Positions 41,634 to 49,694 of a DNA stretch of 64,000 nucleotides are shown piece by piece. The position numbers were made by a program, and so were the translations under genes. The notes below the pieces were generated by a model, which worked only from the letters and a program-made list of their open reading frames with translations, was not told the origin of the DNA and did no database searches. Location of the stretch: contig CAZYEX010000047.1 of assembly GCA_964646605.1 (NCBI GenBank), forward strand, positions 27,704 to 91,703, read 5' to 3'. Source of the DNA: SBAX01 sp964646605. GTDB lineage: Bacteria > Planctomycetota > Phycisphaerae > UBA1845. The stretch's first letter is position 1. Each line of letters starts with the position of its first letter.

Positions 41634-41945
41634 CTACGCCTTGATCTTCACGAAGACGCCGGCGGGCACCTGAATCCGATTGATCGCCTCGACCGTCCGA
41701 GAGGTCGGCTCGCTAATGTCGATGATCCGCTTATGCGTGCGCATCTCGAATTGCTCGCGCGACTTCTTGTCGATGTGAGGGCTCCGCAACACCGTGTAGC
41801 GCTCGATCCGCGTCGGAAGCGGGATCGGACCATGCACCTTCGCACTCGTCCGCTTGGCATGTTCGACGATCTCTTTCGCCGACGCATCCAACGCCCGATG
41901 GTCGTACGCTTCCATCCGAATACGAATCTTGTTTTGCGCGCTCAC
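41634..41945 (-). CDS. rpsJ: Ribosomal protein S10
   Basis: A 103-residue S10, also NusE in antitermination. IRIRMEAYDHRALDASAKEI and HGPIPLPTRIERYTVLRSPHIDKKS are diagnostic. It is the first gene of the ribosomal superoperon. The 158-base gap to rplC is the longest inside the S10 part and could hold an L4-type leader or processing site; none was recognised. Confidence 0.98.
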   Translation of the reverse strand: MSAQNKIRIRMEAYDHRALDASAKEIVEHAKRTSAKVHGPIPLPTRIERYTVLRSPHIDKKSREQFEMRTHKRIIDISEPTSRTVEAINRIQVPAGVFVKIKA

Positions 41946-42010
41946 TCGTCGTCACCCGTCCTATCCATCGCTCTTCTGCCGTCCGCACCAAAAAAGACGG
42001 CAGACCCGCA

Positions 42011-42038
42011 AGGATAAACCCCCCGCGCTCCCTGTCAA
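42011..42038 (-). promoter_or_regulatory. Promoter of the ribosomal superoperon
   Basis: On the minus strand, a perfect TTGACA (42038-42033) lies 16 bases before TATCCT (42016-42011). Transcription would start near 42004, giving a leader of about 60 bases before rpsJ. No other equally good promoter was seen down to rplQ. Confidence 0.68.
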
Positions 42039-42045
42039 TGCCCCA

Positions 42046-42775
42046 TCCACGACGATTCCATTTTCCAAACCCAAAGCGATCCACAATTCGCATCGTCGCC
42101 AAAAAATCGCGTGTCTCTGTAACTGATGCGACTGAATCTGGGAAGCCGCGGGACTAGCCAATCGCCCGCATCGAAACTACGCCCTCGCCTCTAGGGTTCT
42201 ATCCAGGCGCTCGTTCGGCCCTGGTTCCGCCGCCGATCACCGTGCGAGTTATTCCAATGCCCTTACCGCCCTCGGCTGTCCGCCCATCGCCGACAGTAGA
42301 GCGCGGAAAGCGGAGATCGGATTTCAGGTCACTCGGCGCGGGTAACGGGTCATCGGTCATGGGTCATGGGTAATCGGCCATGGGAAACGGGCGTCGGAGG
42401 GCAGCGCACATCCGCCGAAGGCGGAATCGGCAATCCGTTTCTGTGTTTCTGTGTGTCCCTGTTTCCGTTCGTGTCACCGCCTGGCATCCAGGCGAAAAAC
42501 ACGCAAATGCAAAAAAAACGAATTTACGAAACAAAGCCACTTGTAAGCGTGTCTGGATAATCAAAAGCACCACCGCATAATCCCAGCGCCCGCATTGGTC
42601 CCTATTTTCCCCCGGCAAGCGCCGGACCACGCCCCATCAACCCCCCATCCAAGTGCATGGCGCCGCGCTGGCGGGTCGATAGCTGGGTACCGCCGGCGAC
42701 CGGGGGATGCGTGCGCCCCTTCGCCTTGGCGTGGGGACCCACACGAATAGAGGCGTGTTTCAGGGAGTTCGCTGC
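42046..42775. other. Gene-free spacer between the ribosomal promoter and carbamate kinase
   Basis: No gene, tRNA or conserved RNA was recognised. The stretch carries the 42339 heptamer array, then T-rich near-repeats of TTTCTGTG (about 42438-42470). The last 120 bases lead into the carbamate kinase start. Confidence 0.65.
42339..42394 (+). repeat. 7-bp-period array of eight units (NGGGTNA type)
   Basis: Eight uninterrupted heptamers read CGGGTAA, CGGGTCA, TCGGTCA, TGGGTCA, TGGGTAA, TCGGCCA, TGGGAAA and CGGGCGT. The third and fourth positions (GG) are nearly fixed. It is the longest of the heptamer arrays in the window. Confidence 0.92.
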
Positions 42776-43741
42776 GTGTCGCATGGTTCGTTGATCGTCG
42801 TCGCCTTGGGGGGGAACGCCATTTCCCGTCCCGAGCAAGAGGGCAACGTCGCCGAGCAGTTCGCCAACTCGCGCACCACGGCCAAAGCCATGGTCGAGTT
42901 GATCGAGCAGGGTCACCATCTTGTCATCACCCACGGCAACGGTCCGCAGATCGGCAACTTCCTTCTTCGCAACGAGGCCGCCTCCGGTCTCATCTATCCC
43001 CTCCCCATGGAGGTCGCCGTCGCCCACGTGCAAGGCGGAATGGGTTTCATGATCGCCCAAACCCTGACCAACGAACTCCACGCAAGCGGGCGGCCGGAGA
43101 TCGCCACGACCATCGTCACCACCGTGCTCGTCGATGCCGACGATCCCGCCTTCACCAATCCCACCAAACCCGTGGGCCGCGAAATGGCCAAGGGCGAGGC
43201 CGCCAAGTTCGCCAAGACCGAACAGTGGATCATGAAGGAAATCTCCCCGGGACGCTTCCGCCGTGTCGTCCCCTCGCCCATGCCCCGCCATATCATGGAG
43301 ATTGAGACCATTCGCCGCAGCGTCGAGGCGGGTGACATCATCGTGGCATGTGGCGGCGGCGGCATCCCCGTCCTGCGCGATCCCCAGCGAGGTCTGATCG
43401 GTGTTCCCGCGGTGATCGACAAGGACCTGGCCAGCGCCCTCTTGGCCGCTGAACTCCGGGCCGACATGATGATGATCCTCACCGCCGTCGATCGCGTGTG
43501 CCTCAACTACGGCAAGCCCGATCAGCGCGCCGTGGAACGGATGACCCTAGCCGAAGCCCGCCGCTGGCTCGCCGAAGGACAGTTCCCCCCGGGCTCCATG
43601 GGCCCCAAAATCGAAGGTGCGATCCACTTCCTGGATGCATGCACCAACCCGGCCGCGTCCGTCGTCATCGGCCCCCTGGACCGCGCCGCCGACGCCCTCG
43701 CCGGCCGAATCGGAACCCGGATCACCCGATCTGAGGTCTGA
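42776..43741 (+). CDS. arcC: Carbamate kinase
   Basis: A 321-residue amino-acid-kinase-family enzyme that makes ATP from carbamoyl phosphate and ADP, or the reverse. VVALGGNAISRPEQ, ITHGNGPQIGNFLLRNE, VACGGGGIPV, PAVIDKDLASALLA and PPGSMGPKIEGAIHFL are all family signatures. The GTG at 42776 has AGGGAG eight bases upstream and gives the normal N-terminus; a longer ATG frame at 42707 lacks this. No arginine deiminase genes are adjacent, so its physiological direction is unclear. Confidence 0.94.
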   Translation: MSHGSLIVVALGGNAISRPEQEGNVAEQFANSRTTAKAMVELIEQGHHLVITHGNGPQIGNFLLRNEAASGLIYPLPMEVAVAHVQGGMGFMIAQTLTNELHASGRPEIATTIVTTVLVDADDPAFTNPTKPVGREMAKGEAAKFAKTEQWIMKEISPGRFRRVVPSPMPRHIMEIETIRRSVEAGDIIVACGGGGIPVLRDPQRGLIGVPAVIDKDLASALLAAELRADMMMILTAVDRVCLNYGKPDQRAVERMTLAEARRWLAEGQFPPGSMGPKIEGAIHFLDACTNPAASVVIGPLDRAADALAGRIGTRITRSEV

Positions 43742-43745
43742 GACC

Positions 43746-43763
43746 GCACCGCGGGGCCGGTGC
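43746..43763 (+). terminator. Candidate terminator hairpin after carbamate kinase
   Basis: GCACCG pairs with CGGTGC over a six-base loop, five bases after the gene stop. There is no immediate T tract, so this is tentative. Confidence 0.4.
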
Positions 43764-43914
43764 GTTCTCCGCCCGCGTCTAGGGGACGGCAAAGCCGCCG
43801 GGGCGAGCAAATCAACCCTTTTTTCCCTTGTGCCCCAAGCACCGCCGCGGTACACTTCCGGAACCCATTTGTTTCCGGGCAGAGTGCGGCACCGTGTGGT
43901 GCGGAGAGAAGCCC

Positions 43915-45030
43915 ATGAATCCCATAAGAGTATCACGCCATTCCCAAAGCCGGACTCCCATCTGTGCGCTCGTCTTTGTGTTAGGCTCGTCGATGGCGCT
44001 GGCCGAGAATCATCCATCCGTTGCAGGGTTGCCGGGCTCATCCGTTGAATTCCTGATGATCCCCGTACAGCCGCCGCCCGGCTTTCCACCGTACCCGCTC
44101 GGCACAACCATCGTCGACCGCGACATCACGTTGCCGCAGGGCGGCATTTCGGTTTGGCTGGAGTTGCACATCCGCAATTGGGATCCGGACCGGGACGGCT
44201 CCCCGCGCTTGAATGCTTGGCAAACATGGCTTGTCGCGTGCGACTTCCTGGGCGCCCAGGCGGAGCCGCCCGGAGTCGTCGATCTCCATCCCGTGTTGGA
44301 GGAGTGCTCCGCCGCCACTCCGCAGGCGGGCAGTGGTTGCCAGGACTTTTTTTCCGGCCCTCTGGCAAGTGCCCACTGTGTATCCGATGTGAACATGCGA
44401 GGATGCCCCTACTCCTTTTGCTGCGTGCCGGCTTGGGTTGATAAGCTTCGTCCCGATTGGATCGGCGGCCCCAACAACGGGTTCGGCTTTGCCGTGATCT
44501 CCGCGCCTGCGCATAACTACGCCTTTGGAGGGGGCTCCGGAGGGCTCGACGACCTCATCGACGACGGGTTATCGACGTACGCGGGGACGTTGGTCATGCA
44601 CGTTCCTCCCGCGGCCGCCGGGGCATACACGATCGACATGTGCAGCGTGCTGGATACCTCGGCGTGTGAAACGTCCAGTTGTCAGTCAACGTTTGTGCAG
44701 TTTGATTACTACGCCGGACCGATCGACGTGTTCGAGGAGAATCTGCTGCCGGCGACGATCGCGATCGTAAGGCCTCCCATAGGCGTATGCTGCGACACTC
44801 GATCCGGCAACTGCGACGACGGGGTCGCGGAGACGGAGTGCGACGGACCGGGTCGGCGATGGACCGAGGGCGGGCAGTGCAGCCAGCTCGGATGCACCGT
44901 GGTGTCCGACGTTCCGGCCACCTCTTCCTTGGCATTGGCCGTCATCACCGTCGTTTTGGGGTTGACGATCGGGCGGCGGTTTCGCCGGAAGGGCAGCGAG
45001 ACATGCCGTCCGCAGCGTCCGGTGTCCTGA
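43915..45030 (+). CDS. Secreted, C-terminally anchored protein with Cys-rich motif
   Basis: A 371-residue exported protein of unknown role. The signal peptide spans about residues 1-32 (ICALVFVLGSSMALAE). The body is beta-rich with many cysteines. Near the end, GVCCDTRSGNCDDGVAETEC followed by a WTEGGQC segment matches a short Cys-rich repeat seen in many planctomycete exoproteins. The last 40 residues have VPATSSLALAVITVVLGL, a membrane helix, then GRRFRRKG, the tripartite layout of an exosortase-type sorting tail, but without a clear PEP or IPTL motif. GGAGA lies nine bases before the ATG. Confidence 0.78.
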   Translation: MNPIRVSRHSQSRTPICALVFVLGSSMALAENHPSVAGLPGSSVEFLMIPVQPPPGFPPYPLGTTIVDRDITLPQGGISVWLELHIRNWDPDRDGSPRLNAWQTWLVACDFLGAQAEPPGVVDLHPVLEECSAATPQAGSGCQDFFSGPLASAHCVSDVNMRGCPYSFCCVPAWVDKLRPDWIGGPNNGFGFAVISAPAHNYAFGGGSGGLDDLIDDGLSTYAGTLVMHVPPAAAGAYTIDMCSVLDTSACETSSCQSTFVQFDYYAGPIDVFEENLLPATIAIVRPPIGVCCDTRSGNCDDGVAETECDGPGRRWTEGGQCSQLGCTVVSDVPATSSLALAVITVVLGLTIGRRFRRKGSETCRPQRPVS

Positions 45031-45120
45031 TTTCCAGAGTGTTTCGACCCCGCCCGACGTCGCGCTCCGGCCCCCTCAGGGGCGGGCCCTGAATCCTGCA
45101 AGAAAGGAAAGGATGAGACC

Positions 45121-45615
45121 ATGAAAACAAAACCGATTCCGGAAGGGTATCGCACGCTGACCCCGCACCTGACCGTGCGGAACGCCGCCCAAGCGATCGA
45201 CTTCTACGTCAAGGCGTTTGGGGCCAAGGAGAAAGGCCGTCACGTCGGGCCGGACGGCAAGGCGATCATGCATGCCGCCCTGCAAATCGGCGACAGCATG
45301 ATCATGCTTAACGATGAGTCACCGGACTGGCAGTGCTTCTCGCCGCTTACCAAACCCGGTGCGGGCTTCGTCGTCCATCTCTACGTCGACGACGTGGACG
45401 TGGTCTTCAACCGCGCCGTCCAGGCCGGGGCGACGGCGACCATGCCCATTGCGGACATGTTCTGGGGCGACCGCTACGGCCAAATCAAAGACCCCTTCGG
45501 ACACCTCTGGTCCATCGCTACCCGCAAGGAAGACGTCTCCCCCGAAGAATGCGCCAAACGGATGAACGAACAGTTCGGCGGCGCCGGCTGCGCAGAGAAA
45601 CCGTCAGCGCATTAG
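45121..45615 (+). CDS. VOC/glyoxalase-superfamily protein (PhnB-like)
   Basis: A 164-residue single-chain vicinal oxygen chelate protein. LTPHLTVRNAAQAIDFYVKAFGAKE and HLYVDDVDVVFNRAVQAGATAT with the DPFGHLWSIAT end are characteristic. It is close to PhnB/3-demethylubiquinone-type proteins of unknown substrate. An AAAGGAAAGGATG-like stretch provides the ribosome site. It is preceded by 90 bases after the secreted-protein gene. Confidence 0.88.
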   Translation: MKTKPIPEGYRTLTPHLTVRNAAQAIDFYVKAFGAKEKGRHVGPDGKAIMHAALQIGDSMIMLNDESPDWQCFSPLTKPGAGFVVHLYVDDVDVVFNRAVQAGATATMPIADMFWGDRYGQIKDPFGHLWSIATRKEDVSPEECAKRMNEQFGGAGCAEKPSAH

Positions 45616-45658
45616 GTGCGTCGATGTAGCGCTACTCCTTGTGGGTGGCGCTGCCGCT

Positions 45659-45766
45659 GGGCCGATATTCCTATCTCGGCCCATCTAACCCGCGAATCCG
45701 TTGCCACGCGATGGCACATGGGAGAGGATTCCCATGCTTCAGGGTGCGAGAAGGCATTCTCGCACC
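45659..45766. terminator. Two hairpins between convergent genes
   Basis: The first hairpin (45659-45682) pairs GGGCCGA with TCGGCCC. The second (45743-45766) is a perfect 10-bp stem, GGTGCGAGAA with TTCTCGCACC over GGCA. They lie between the VOC gene (+) and a membrane-protein gene (-) and may stop transcription from both sides. Confidence 0.6.
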
Positions 45767-45817
45767 AGCCGACGAGCGCGATCATTCTTCGGGCGATGGA
45801 GAAGGCACTGGCCGGGC

Positions 45818-46384
45818 TCATGCGCCCGCCGGCCAAAGCCACCCGAACGTCGCCCCGGTCACGATACCGTACACCACGCCGTCAAAGGCAAACTTGAGGG
45901 TAATGGACCACTTCTGGCCCTTCCAGATCGAGTCCGGAAGAGCGCCCATCGCGTAGCCCAGAATCGCCGCAAGACCGGTCAGATGAAAAACCGCCGCGAA
46001 CCCCGTGCCGCGGTGCAGACTTGCGCCGGCGGCACAGGCTACGATCACGCCGATCAAAATCGAGTACGCGAACCACATCCCGAGGTTCTTGCCCATGTTG
46101 CACGGGCCATTGGGCACCACGGTCATGAATCCCACCGGGCCGAGGTTGCACTTGGCGATCATCTCCGGCGAGCCCATGTCCTTCATGGATTCACAACACG
46201 GAAACCCGTAACTCCCCGGCCGGACCCCTTGGGCCCGCATCTCCGCGAGGATTTTCTCTTCGCCGGGCATCTTTCTGAAATCGCCTTTGTGCATAGGGGT
46301 GGCCATGTGAATGATGGTGCTGGCGATGAAGACGAACACCGCCGAAAGCAGGATCGGCAACCAAAGTTCTGTCATCGAAACCAT
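45818..46384 (-). CDS. Hypothetical membrane protein with a central CC motif
   Basis: A 188-residue protein with about four hydrophobic helices (near residues 7-25, 100-118, 128-145 and 165-185). Between helices one and two there is a hydrophilic stretch containing YGFPCCESM and a further KCNLGP. It is not a family I can name. AGGAGA six bases before the ATG supports the start. No partner gene is nearby. Confidence 0.75.
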   Translation of the reverse strand: MVSMTELWLPILLSAVFVFIASTIIHMATPMHKGDFRKMPGEEKILAEMRAQGVRPGSYGFPCCESMKDMGSPEMIAKCNLGPVGFMTVVPNGPCNMGKNLGMWFAYSILIGVIVACAAGASLHRGTGFAAVFHLTGLAAILGYAMGALPDSIWKGQKWSITLKFAFDGVVYGIVTGATFGWLWPAGA

Positions 46385-46741
46385 GTCTTTTCTCCTAAGT
46401 GATCGGGCTCCCAGAACGCGCCGCAGTTTACTCCGGTCATGAAAGGAGGCAAGCGCTGGCGGGCTCGCCGCAAGTTCCGCGATGGAATCCGGTCCGTGGG
46501 CCGGCGCCTACGGGCGGGAAGGTATTTGGCGGGGGTGTCCGAGGCTTGCGCCTTCGGCTCTGACGGTGTCCGGCGGTGGCTCGGCGGTCAGAGCACCGGG
46601 CGCAAGCCCGGTGACAAGGTTGGATGGTTCGCCGGACCTCCTTTCGGAATCTCGCACTTTCTGGTAACTTCGCAGGACGATGGGCTTTGTCCGCGGGCTT
46701 GCGCCTGCGGCTCTGATCGAGACCCCCGATGAGGGCCAAGG
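46385..46741. repeat. Hairpin-rich spacer upstream of gyrA with repeated GC-rich motifs
   Basis: No gene is seen. Two copies of a motif like GGCTTGCGCCTNCGGCTCTG occur at about 46543 and 46698, with a relative near 21370. A clean hairpin CACCGGGC/GCCCGGTG lies at about 46597-46616. A gyrA promoter may be present but was not identified with confidence. Confidence 0.62.
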
Positions 46742-49417
46742 ATGTCTGACGCACCGACGGATGTAAGAGACGACGCAGCGGTTCCCGGCGGGCCGGAGAG
46801 GATCGTCGATCATCGGCTGATCGAGGAGATGCAGGATTCGTACCTGACCTACTCGATGAGCGTGATCATGGCTCGGGCCCTGCCCGACGTTCGCGACGGG
46901 CTCAAGCCCAGTCAGCGGCGGATTCTGGTGGCCATGAACGACCTGAATCTTGGCCCAAGGGCGCAGACCAAAAAGTGTGCCAAGATCAGCGGCGACACAA
47001 GCGGCAACTATCACCCCCACGGCGAGTCGGTGATCTACCCGACGTTGGTTCGGCTCGCGCAACATTGGAACATGCGGCAGCCGCTCATCGACGGGCAGGG
47101 GAACTTCGGCTCGATCGACGGCGATCCTCCGGCGGCCATGAGGTACACCGAAGCGCGGATGACCGCTGCGGCCTCGATGATGCTCGAAGACCTCGAATAC
47201 GAGACCGTCGATTTCATCCCCAACTACGACAACTCCCGCGAGGAGCCCACGGTCCTGCCCGGCAAGTTCCCCAACCTGCTGGTGAATGGTTCGCAAGGCA
47301 TCGCGGTGGGAATGGCCACCAACCTGCCGCCGCACAACGTCGGGGAGGTGTGCGACGCGCTCTTGGCCTGCCTCGACCATCCCGACATTACCTTGGCGAA
47401 ACTCATGGAGCTTCTGCCCGGCCCGGATTTTCCGACCGGCGGGCATATCTGCGGGCGGCGGGGGATCGTGGATGCCTATTCGACCGGACGGGGCAGTATC
47501 GTGGTCCGCGGCAAGTGTCACGTCGAAGAAGGCAAGAGCGGCAGGCGGACCATCGTCATCACCGAGGTCCCCTACGGCGTGTTGCGCGGAACGGTGACGG
47601 AGAAGATCGCGGCGGCGGTGAAGGGCGGTCAGATCAAAGACGTGTCGGCGGTCAACGACGCCTCGGACCGCAAGAGCGAAGTGCGCATCGAGATCGACCT
47701 GAAGCGCGACGCCAACGAGGACGTGATCATCAACGGCTTGTACGAATACACGCCGTTCCAGTCGAGCTACCACATCATGAACATCGCCCTGGTGGATCGC
47801 CAGCCGCGGACGCTGCCGCTGCGGCAGATGCTGGGGCTGTACCTCGACCACCGCAAGGACGTGGTTCGTCGGCGGACCCAATTCTTGCTGCGGCGGGCCA
47901 AGCAGCGGGCGCATCTTCTGGAGGGCTTGATTCTCGCCGTGGGGGACATCGACGCGATCATCGAGATCATCAAGAAATCGGCGGACCCCAACACGGCCAA
48001 GGCGAGCCTGATGCGCCGTGGGCTGCGATTGCTCGAACATGCGACCCTGCGGAAGCTCCTGCCCAAAGCGTTCGTGGAGCGCTTCTCGCAGGGCGAGCAT
48101 CACCTCACCGCGGTGCAGGCCAACGCCATCTTGAACATGCAGCTTCAACGGCTTACGGGGTTGGAGATCGAAAAGCTGGCCGGTGATTACGCCAAGCTGG
48201 TCGAGGAGATTTGCGGCTACGAGGCGTTGCTGCGCGAGGAGCGTCTGGTTCTCGAAGTGCTGCGCAAGGATCTATTGGAGATCAAGGCCACGTTCACGCA
48301 AAAGCGGCGGACGGAGATCATCGAGGCCGTCGGGGAGTTCAGGATGGAAGAACTCATCCCCGACGAGCAGGTCGTGGTCACCATTTCCCGCGAAGGATAC
48401 ATCAAGCGCACGGACGTCGACTCCTATCGCAAACAAGGCCGCGGCGGCAAGGGCGTCCGCGGCGGAGACACCAAGGAGGGAGACTTCCTTGAACACCTGT
48501 TCGTGGTCTCGACGCACGATTACCTGCTCTTTTTCACCGACCGCGGGCGGGTCTATTGGGCGCGGGTGTACGATCTTCCGTCCATGGCGCGGACGGCTCG
48601 GGGTCGGTCGATCGCCAACCTCTTGCAGATGCAGCCCAACGAATCGCACCGGGCGGTGCTTCCCGTCAAGCAATTCGAGGAGTCGTTTGTCTTCTTCGCC
48701 ACGGCCAAGGGGACGGTGAAGAAGACGCCCATGGCCGCGTTCAGCCGGCCCCGGACTAGCGGGATCATCGCCATCACGCTCGATGCGGATGACTCTCTCA
48801 TCAACGTCGAACGCACCAGCGGCGAAAACGAGATCGTCCTGGGCAGCCGGGACGGGATGGCCGTGCGCTTCCATGAAAACAACGTGCGGGCGATGGGTCG
48901 TGGGGCGCACGGTGTCAAGGGGATGACCCTCGAACAGGACGATCAGGTGGTGGCCATGGTGGCCATCAACCTGGGGATGTCCTTGCTAACCGTGTGCGAA
49001 AACGGCTACGGAAAGCGGACGGACATCGATGAGTACCGAAAGACCCGCCGCGGCGGCAAGGGAGTCATCAACATCAAGACCACGGACCGCAACGGGGGGG
49101 TGGTCACCATCAAGGCCGTGGTCGATCAGGACGAACTCATGCTCATCACCGCCAACGGAATGATGCTGCGGACGGACCTCACCGCGGTCCGCGAGATCGG
49201 CCGGGCCACGCAAGGCGTGCGGCTCATTCGACTGGACGAGGGTGACAAGGTCGTGGCGGTGGCCAAGGTCGCCCCGGAAGATGACGAGCGACCGCCCGGG
49301 GGCGACTCGGCCGCGGAAGGGACGGACATGGGGTCGGCGAGCACGCCCACCCCCGAGGCGACGACGGACGAACCCGACGCGGAAGCGCACGAACAAGAGT
49401 CCGACGAGGTTGAATAG
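46742..49417 (+). CDS. gyrA: DNA gyrase subunit A
   Basis: An 891-residue gyrase A subunit that cuts and rejoins DNA during supercoiling. The active-site Tyr135 is in AAMRYTEARM. The C-terminal beta-pinwheel follows, with a GyrA box close to the standard one (QGRGGKG, and RRGGKG in a second blade). In the quinolone-binding helix, E. coli positions 82, 83 and 87 correspond to Glu95, Ser96 and Pro100 (HPHGESVIYP); the usual Asp/Glu at position 87 is missing. A roughly 50-residue acidic tail ends the protein. gyrB is not adjacent. Confidence 0.97.
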   Translation: MSDAPTDVRDDAAVPGGPERIVDHRLIEEMQDSYLTYSMSVIMARALPDVRDGLKPSQRRILVAMNDLNLGPRAQTKKCAKISGDTSGNYHPHGESVIYPTLVRLAQHWNMRQPLIDGQGNFGSIDGDPPAAMRYTEARMTAAASMMLEDLEYETVDFIPNYDNSREEPTVLPGKFPNLLVNGSQGIAVGMATNLPPHNVGEVCDALLACLDHPDITLAKLMELLPGPDFPTGGHICGRRGIVDAYSTGRGSIVVRGKCHVEEGKSGRRTIVITEVPYGVLRGTVTEKIAAAVKGGQIKDVSAVNDASDRKSEVRIEIDLKRDANEDVIINGLYEYTPFQSSYHIMNIALVDRQPRTLPLRQMLGLYLDHRKDVVRRRTQFLLRRAKQRAHLLEGLILAVGDIDAIIEIIKKSADPNTAKASLMRRGLRLLEHATLRKLLPKAFVERFSQGEHHLTAVQANAILNMQLQRLTGLEIEKLAGDYAKLVEEICGYEALLREERLVLEVLRKDLLEIKATFTQKRRTEIIEAVGEFRMEELIPDEQVVVTISREGYIKRTDVDSYRKQGRGGKGVRGGDTKEGDFLEHLFVVSTHDYLLFFTDRGRVYWARVYDLPSMARTARGRSIANLLQMQPNESHRAVLPVKQFEESFVFFATAKGTVKKTPMAAFSRPRTSGIIAITLDADDSLINVERTSGENEIVLGSRDGMAVRFHENNVRAMGRGAHGVKGMTLEQDDQVVAMVAINLGMSLLTVCENGYGKRTDIDEYRKTRRGGKGVINIKTTDRNGGVVTIKAVVDQDELMLITANGMMLRTDLTAVREIGRATQGVRLIRLDEGDKVVAVAKVAPEDDERPPGGDSAAEGTDMGSASTPTPEATTDEPDAEAHEQESDEVE

Positions 49418-49694
49418 GGCCGGTGGGCCCATGCTCGTCCATCGACCCGGGGCGTGACACCACAACCCTACCGTTAGGACCGGACGCAAGGACCGTGGTC
49501 GGTCGAACCTGTCCTCCCTGCTTTGCCCATCCGCGGAGTCGTAAGGCCTCCAAGAATCAGGAATCTCCGCCCCATGCGTGACGGCCCCGTTCACACGGGA
49601 CCCACCTTTCTTGAAACCTGCCCCAAAGTCCCCTACGCTATCCTCGCCGGTGGGGCGCGGGACTTGGGTGGCGGCCCGATGTGGCAAGGTACGC

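Noticed and set aside
42046..42700. tRNA genes or rRNA in the long spacer before carbamate kinase
   Set aside because: No T-loop, acceptor-stem or rRNA-like sequence was recognised on either strand.
46508..48148. Minus-strand open frame of 546 codons opposite gyrA
   Set aside because: It is antisense to the conserved gyrA coding region; composition-driven.
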